Of a DNA stretch of 10,125 bases, positions 7,035 through 10,125 are shown one piece after another (within the stretch, counting starts at the first letter, position 1; every line of letters starts with the position of its first letter). The translations under genes were made by a program, and so were the position numbers. This stretch comes from Bacillota bacterium (GTDB lineage Bacteria; Bacillota; Clostridia; DSM-8532): positions 1 to 10,125 of the forward strand of contig JAEYPI010000285.1 in the NCBI GenBank assembly GCA_023410885.1. Reading direction: 5' to 3'. Under the pieces are notes generated by a model that did not search any database, was not told the DNA's origin, and was given only the letters and a program-made list of their open reading frames with translations.

Positions 7035-7040
7035 GTGGCA

Positions 7041-7069
7041 TTGACAATAATTAGGATAAATATTAGAGT
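7041..7069 (+). promoter_or_regulatory. Candidate promoter upstream of the DinB gene (distal)
   Basis: A perfect TTGACA (7041-7046) is followed after exactly 17 bases by TAGAGT (7064-7069), which matches four of six -10 positions. It starts six bases after the PBP stop and would give a leader of about 115 bases. Confidence 0.35.
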
Positions 7070-7121
7070 GTATTATAGCGGATTGGTGTTTACATGGACT
7101 AACTTTGGCTTTTACAGTGCT

Positions 7122-7127
7122 TATAAT
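7122..7127 (+). promoter_or_regulatory. Candidate -10 element upstream of the DinB gene (proximal)
   Basis: A perfect TATAAT lies 64 bases before the DinB ATG. No good -35 is found 16-18 bases upstream, so on sequence alone it is uncertain. Either this or the distal site would separate the DinB gene from the PBP operon. Confidence 0.35.
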
Positions 7128-7191
7128 GATAATTTTCTTTACTTTGTTAAGCAGACGGAAAATGCACGAATCGTTATAGGGAGGGCTTTCA

Positions 7192-7878
7192 ATGTTTAAT
7201 GTGGGCCAATATTGGAATCCAAAGCAAGCGTTATTAAAACAAGCCTTAAAAGACAACCATTTAGATGAAGCAAAAGAACTAGTATATGATTTACATAGCA
7301 TTGTCCATTCATCAAAAACATATAAGACACAAAGTCCCACTTATCAGGATGAGATACTGGAAGGCTTGAGCGATAAAACCTTCCGTACCATGCCCACTAA
7401 GGAAGATGTAACTATTGTGTGGAATCTATGGCATATCACCCGTATAGAAGATATTACAGCTAATCTATTAATTGCAAATTCAGATCAGGTGCTGGATGAA
7501 AATTGGCTTATTAAATTAAATACATCCATTAGGGATACCGGTAATGCCATGAGTGATGAAGAAATAATCTCTTTCAGTCATGAGATCAATGTAGAGGAGC
7601 TCATCCATTATCGTCATTCAGTAGGAACCCGAACAAAGCAAATCATAGAGAGACTCGGACAAAAAGATTTAAAACGTAAATTTGAACACTACCAGGTTGA
7701 TAGGATATTAAAAGAAGGTGGGGTTTTAGAACATCCTCAATCTATCTGGCTAATGGATTTTTGGGGTAGGAAGACTGTATCCGGAATACTTCTTATGCCT
7801 ATTACGCGTCATCAGATTGTACATTTAAATGATTGCAGCAAGTTGAGAAACAAATGCAGTAAGTTGTCTATAGCATAA
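7192..7878 (+). CDS. DinB-fold (DinB_2-like) protein, putative metal-dependent enzyme
   Basis: The 228-residue product looks like a DinB-superfamily four-helix protein. These bind a metal through three histidines, and some are thiol-dependent transferases. Candidate ligands are H81 in W-H-I-T-R-I-E-D and the H207-x3-H211 pair in R-H-Q-I-V-H-L-N near the C-terminus, at the spacing usual for the last DinB helix. The N-terminal region has H35, H39 and a conserved-looking S-P-T-Y-Q-D-E-I-L (48-56). No signal or membrane segment is seen, so it should be cytoplasmic. A strong GGGAGGG site (7179-7185) six bases before the ATG fixes the start. It is probably a monocistronic gene with its own promoter. 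The substrate is unknown; thiol (bacillithiol-like) transferase activity is a family-level guess. Confidence 0.7.
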   Translation: MFNVGQYWNPKQALLKQALKDNHLDEAKELVYDLHSIVHSSKTYKTQSPTYQDEILEGLSDKTFRTMPTKEDVTIVWNLWHITRIEDITANLLIANSDQVLDENWLIKLNTSIRDTGNAMSDEEIISFSHEINVEELIHYRHSVGTRTKQIIERLGQKDLKRKFEHYQVDRILKEGGVLEHPQSIWLMDFWGRKTVSGILLMPITRHQIVHLNDCSKLRNKCSKLSIA

Positions 7879-7909
7879 TAGAGTTTTAGAAACTATTGAG
7901 GTTTCTGGG

Positions 7910-7939
7910 TTGAGAAAGAGCTTCCCTAAAGGGTATAAT
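7910..7939 (+). promoter_or_regulatory. Near-consensus sigma-A promoter for the second nitroreductase
   Basis: TTGAGA (7910-7915, five of six) and a perfect TATAAT (7934-7939) are separated by 18 bases. Transcription would start near 7946. The -10 box overlaps an in-frame ATG at 7938, which therefore cannot be in the mRNA if this promoter is used. This supports the start at 7977. Confidence 0.6.
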
Positions 7940-7976
7940 GACTAGAGATATCTACGAACGGAGAGAGAAAAAGCGT

Positions 7977-8552
7977 ATGATGATAAAGGATCTTATCAGA
8001 CAAAACAGAACATTCAGAAGGTTTTATCAAGACGTCGAGATTGATCGGGTTATTCTGGAGGAATTGATAGATTTAGCGAGATTATCTTCATGCGGCGGAA
8101 ATTTACAGTCGTTAAAATATGTGATATCCAATAAACCGGAGAAAAATAATTTGATTTATCAGCATTTAAGATGGGCAGGGTACTTAACAGATTGGCCGGG
8201 ACCCCAGGAAGGTGAAAGACCTTCAGCCTATATCATTGTGCTTGGGGACAAGGATATCAGTAAAAATTTCTTCTGGGATCAAGGAATTGCAAGTCAAAGT
8301 ATTCTCCTAGGAGCCTGCGAAAAAGGCTTGGGTGGCTGTATGTTCGGGTCAATTGATCGAGAAGGCTTAAAAAACAAACTTGGTATTCCAGACAGATACG
8401 AGGTTTTATTGGTCATTGCATTAGGAGAACCCAAAGAAGAAGTCGTTTTAGAAGAACTTGACGAAACCGGCAGCATTAAATATTGGAGAGATGAAAAGGG
8501 TGTCCATCATGTGCCTAAAAGGAAGCTAGAGGATATCATTCTGGATTTTTGA
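7977..8552 (+). CDS. Second nitroreductase family protein (191 aa)
   Basis: This is a nitroreductase-fold flavoprotein distinct from the one at 405-920. The N-terminal FMN-phosphate motif is N-R11-T-F-R14-R-F. The second FMN segment is degenerate: S-S-C-G-G-N-L-Q-S instead of the usual P-S-x-x-N-x-Q-P. The E-K-G-L-G-G-C-M-F-G turn (115-124) and A-L-G-E-P strand (148-152) are clear, and the tail H-H-V-P-K-R-K-L-E-D-I-I is typical. Y/W-rich residues 61-75 (Y-Q-H-L-R-W-A-G-Y) may line the substrate pocket. The start is ATG 7977 (or the adjacent ATG 7980), with GGAGAG at 7960-7965 and the promoter placement in support; ATG 7938 would add 13 basic residues. It is likely a single-gene unit. Substrate unknown. 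Confidence 0.85.
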   Translation: MMIKDLIRQNRTFRRFYQDVEIDRVILEELIDLARLSSCGGNLQSLKYVISNKPEKNNLIYQHLRWAGYLTDWPGPQEGERPSAYIIVLGDKDISKNFFWDQGIASQSILLGACEKGLGGCMFGSIDREGLKNKLGIPDRYEVLLVIALGEPKEEVVLEELDETGSIKYWRDEKGVHHVPKRKLEDIILDF

Positions 8553-8661
8553 AAGAGGCTGATTTAGCCCAAAACCCATCCAGAAGGAGAGGACTGCCCT
8601 GGAATATGAATATGCGGGCGCGTATAGAAAAAAGATAAAAAAATAAATTTCTGATGTGCAA

Positions 8662-8690
8662 TTGACCGAAGGTGGCTGTTATGTTATTGT
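8662..8690 (+). promoter_or_regulatory. Probable promoter for the UPF0371 gene
   Basis: TTGACC (8662-8667) and TATTGT (8685-8690) are 17 bases apart, and a TG at 8682-8683 adds an extended -10. The predicted start near 8697 leaves a leader of about 57 bases. The remainder of the 8553-8753 spacer shows no strong terminator or RNA structure. Confidence 0.55.
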
Positions 8691-8753
8691 GTGTAAAGGT
8701 AAAAAAACGCTTACTTAGAGTTCATATCAAAACACTACTTGTGGGAGTATAAC

Positions 8754-10125
8754 ATGACTAAAATTGGATTTGACAGTGATAAGTACCTACATCTACAGTC
8801 TCAGAAGATTCTTGATAGAATATCCTATTTCGGCGGAAAGCTCTACTTAGAGTTTGGTGGAAAGCTTTTTGACGATTACCACGCTTCAAGAGTGCTTCCT
8901 GGTTTTAAACCGGACAATAAAATAAAAATGCTGCTGGAGCTTAAGGATCAGGCTGAGATTGTCATTACAATCAATGCGGATGACATTGAAAAAAGCAAAC
9001 GCCGAGGAGATCTCGGGATAACTTATGATCTTGATGTACTACGTTTGATTGATGCTTTTCGTGAGATTGGTATGTATGTAGGAAGCGTTGTTATTACGCA
9101 TTATCGCTCACAATTTGCGGCTGATTTGTTCCAAAGAAGGCTTATGAACCTTGGGATAAAGGTGTACAGGCACTACCCCATTCCTGATTACCCTTCCAAT
9201 ATCCCACTCATAGTAAGTGATGACGGATATGGTAAAAATGATTATATAGAAACAACCCGCTCCCTTATCATTGTGACCGCTCCTGGGCCGGGCAGCGGTA
9301 AAATGGCTACTTGCCTCTCTCAGCTCTATCATGATCACAAGCGGGGGATACAGGCCGGATACGCAAAGTTTGAGACCTTCCCCATATGGAATCTACCCTT
9401 GAAGCATCCGGTTAATCTGGCTTATGAAGCTGCCACCACAGATCTTAATGACGTCAATATGATTGATCCCTTCCATCTCGATGCTTATGGGACTACGACG
9501 GTAAACTATAACAGAGATATTGAAATATTCCCTGTTTTAAATGCTATATTAGATAAGATTTCAGGTAAATCGCCCTATAAGAGCCCAACGGATATGGGAG
9601 TCAATATGGCAGGTTCATGCATTACCGACGACGAGGCCGTGAATAGAGCATCAGAGCAGGAAATCATTCGCAGATTCTATAATACCCGCTGTGCTCAACG
9701 GCAGGGTCTTGCTGAAAAAGCGGAAGTGTACAGGCTTGAGTTGATTATGAATCAATTGGGGATATCTCAAAAAAATAGGCCTGTAGTGGAAAACGCATTA
9801 AATCGTGCTGAAGCTACCGGAGGCCCTGCTGTGGCGCTACAGCTTAACGATGGACGCATTGTGACAGGCAAGACCACACCACTACTGGGAGCCTCGGCAG
9901 CGCTTTTATTAAACGCGTTGAAGGAGCTTGGCGGTATTCATCATGATATACATTTGATTTCACCCATAGTCATTGAACCGATTCAGGCATTAAAAGTCAA
10001 TCATATGGGTAATCGGAATCCGCGCCTTCACACTGATGAAATACTGATTGCACTGACCATATGTGCGGCTACCAATCCAACCGCAGCTCTGGCCATGGAA
10101 CAGCTGCCCAAATTACGGGGCTGTG
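8754..10125 (+). CDS. UPF0371 / DUF1846 family protein, 3' end beyond window
   Basis: The reading frame is open from ATG 8754 to the window edge (457 codons); the family is about 500 residues, so only the last few dozen are missing. GGGAG (8743-8747) lies six bases before the ATG. The N-terminus (G-F-D-S-D-K-Y-L then F-G-G-K-L-F-D-D-Y-H-A-S-R-V-L-P-G-F, 34-51) is the family hallmark. Other strong landmarks are a glycine-rich P-loop-like A-P-G-P-G-S-G-K-M (176-184), S-P-T-D-M-G-V-N-M-A-G (277-287), T-G-K-T-T-P-L-L-G-A-S-A-A (371-383) and L-I-S-P-x-x-I-E-P-I (401-410). No signal or membrane segment is seen, so it should be cytoplasmic. To my knowledge the function is unassigned despite strong conservation in Bacillota and Actinobacteria; the glycine-rich loop suggests nucleotide or phosphate binding. 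Confidence 0.9.
   Translation, partial: MTKIGFDSDKYLHLQSQKILDRISYFGGKLYLEFGGKLFDDYHASRVLPGFKPDNKIKMLLELKDQAEIVITINADDIEKSKRRGDLGITYDLDVLRLIDAFREIGMYVGSVVITHYRSQFAADLFQRRLMNLGIKVYRHYPIPDYPSNIPLIVSDDGYGKNDYIETTRSLIIVTAPGPGSGKMATCLSQLYHDHKRGIQAGYAKFETFPIWNLPLKHPVNLAYEAATTDLNDVNMIDPFHLDAYGTTTVNYNRDIEIFPVLNAILDKISGKSPYKSPTDMGVNMAGSCITDDEAVNRASEQEIIRRFYNTRCAQRQGLAEKAEVYRLELIMNQLGISQKNRPVVENALNRAEATGGPAVALQLNDGRIVTGKTTPLLGASAALLLNALKELGGIHHDIHLISPIVIEPIQALKVNHMGNRNPRLHTDEILIALTICAATNPTAALAMEQLPKLRGC

Noticed and set aside
6906..7340. Open frame of 144 codons on the - strand spanning the PBP end and DinB start
   Set aside because: It is antisense to two well-supported genes, has no ribosome site, and its Cys/His/Lys-rich composition resembles no family.
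7888..7906. Six-bp hairpin (AGAAAC/GTTTCT) just after the DinB gene as a terminator
   Set aside because: The stem is short and AT-rich, and no T run follows; it is also close to the next promoter.
8563..8646. 27-codon open stretch after the second nitroreductase with a Lys-rich, coding-looking end
   Set aside because: It has no start codon and is too short to distinguish from chance.
1..10125. CRISPR arrays, tRNA or rRNA genes, insertion sequences, phage or defence genes
   Set aside because: No regularly spaced repeats, cloverleaf-like segments, transposase or integrase frames, or known defence domains were seen on either strand.

Overview
The window reads as an ordinary stretch of a low-to-moderate GC Bacillota chromosome. 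It is most likely from a Clostridia-type, plant-polysaccharide-degrading anaerobe. This rests on four things: strong AGGAGG-like ribosome binding sites, sigma-A-like promoters, a GH8 glycoside hydrolase end, and an FHA-SEDS/penicillin-binding protein pair of the kind I associate with Clostridia. The assignment is by inference; no rRNA or other taxonomic marker is present. All recognisable genes lie on the + strand. I see no tRNA, rRNA, CRISPR array, transposase or integrase.

Layout. 3-212 is the 3' end of a GH8 endoglucanase-type gene, followed by a perfect 17-bp hairpin (254-292). 405-920 is a small FMN nitroreductase. 1038-2396 is a secreted lipoprotein with a beta-propeller-like body. 2541-3215 is a membrane-anchored DUF218 (SanA/YdcF-like) protein behind an extended -10 promoter. 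3252-3644 is a DUF1801 protein. A 269-bp spacer with a probable terminator then leads to the most notable unit, 3914-7034. This is a two-gene operon in which an FHA domain is fused to a SEDS (FtsW/RodA) glycan polymerase, followed one base later by a compact monofunctional penicillin-binding protein. 7192-7878 is a DinB-fold protein. 7977-8552 is a second, divergent nitroreductase with its own near-consensus promoter. From 8754 to the window end runs a UPF0371 (DUF1846) gene, cut off by the edge.

How the genes work together. The FHA-SEDS protein and the PBP almost certainly form a glycosyltransferase/transpeptidase pair for peptidoglycan synthesis. The FHA domain suggests control by Ser/Thr phosphorylation, although no kinase or phosphatase gene is in view. 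The DUF218 protein may also act at the envelope. The nitroreductases, DinB protein and DUF1801 protein look like independent housekeeping or stress genes, and most appear to have their own promoters or terminators.

The best candidates for a second look are the FHA-SEDS/PBP cassette, with its altered FHA phosphopeptide loop and A7 runs at the gene junction, and the UPF0371 gene. I found no evidence of a defence, mobile or otherwise wholly new system.
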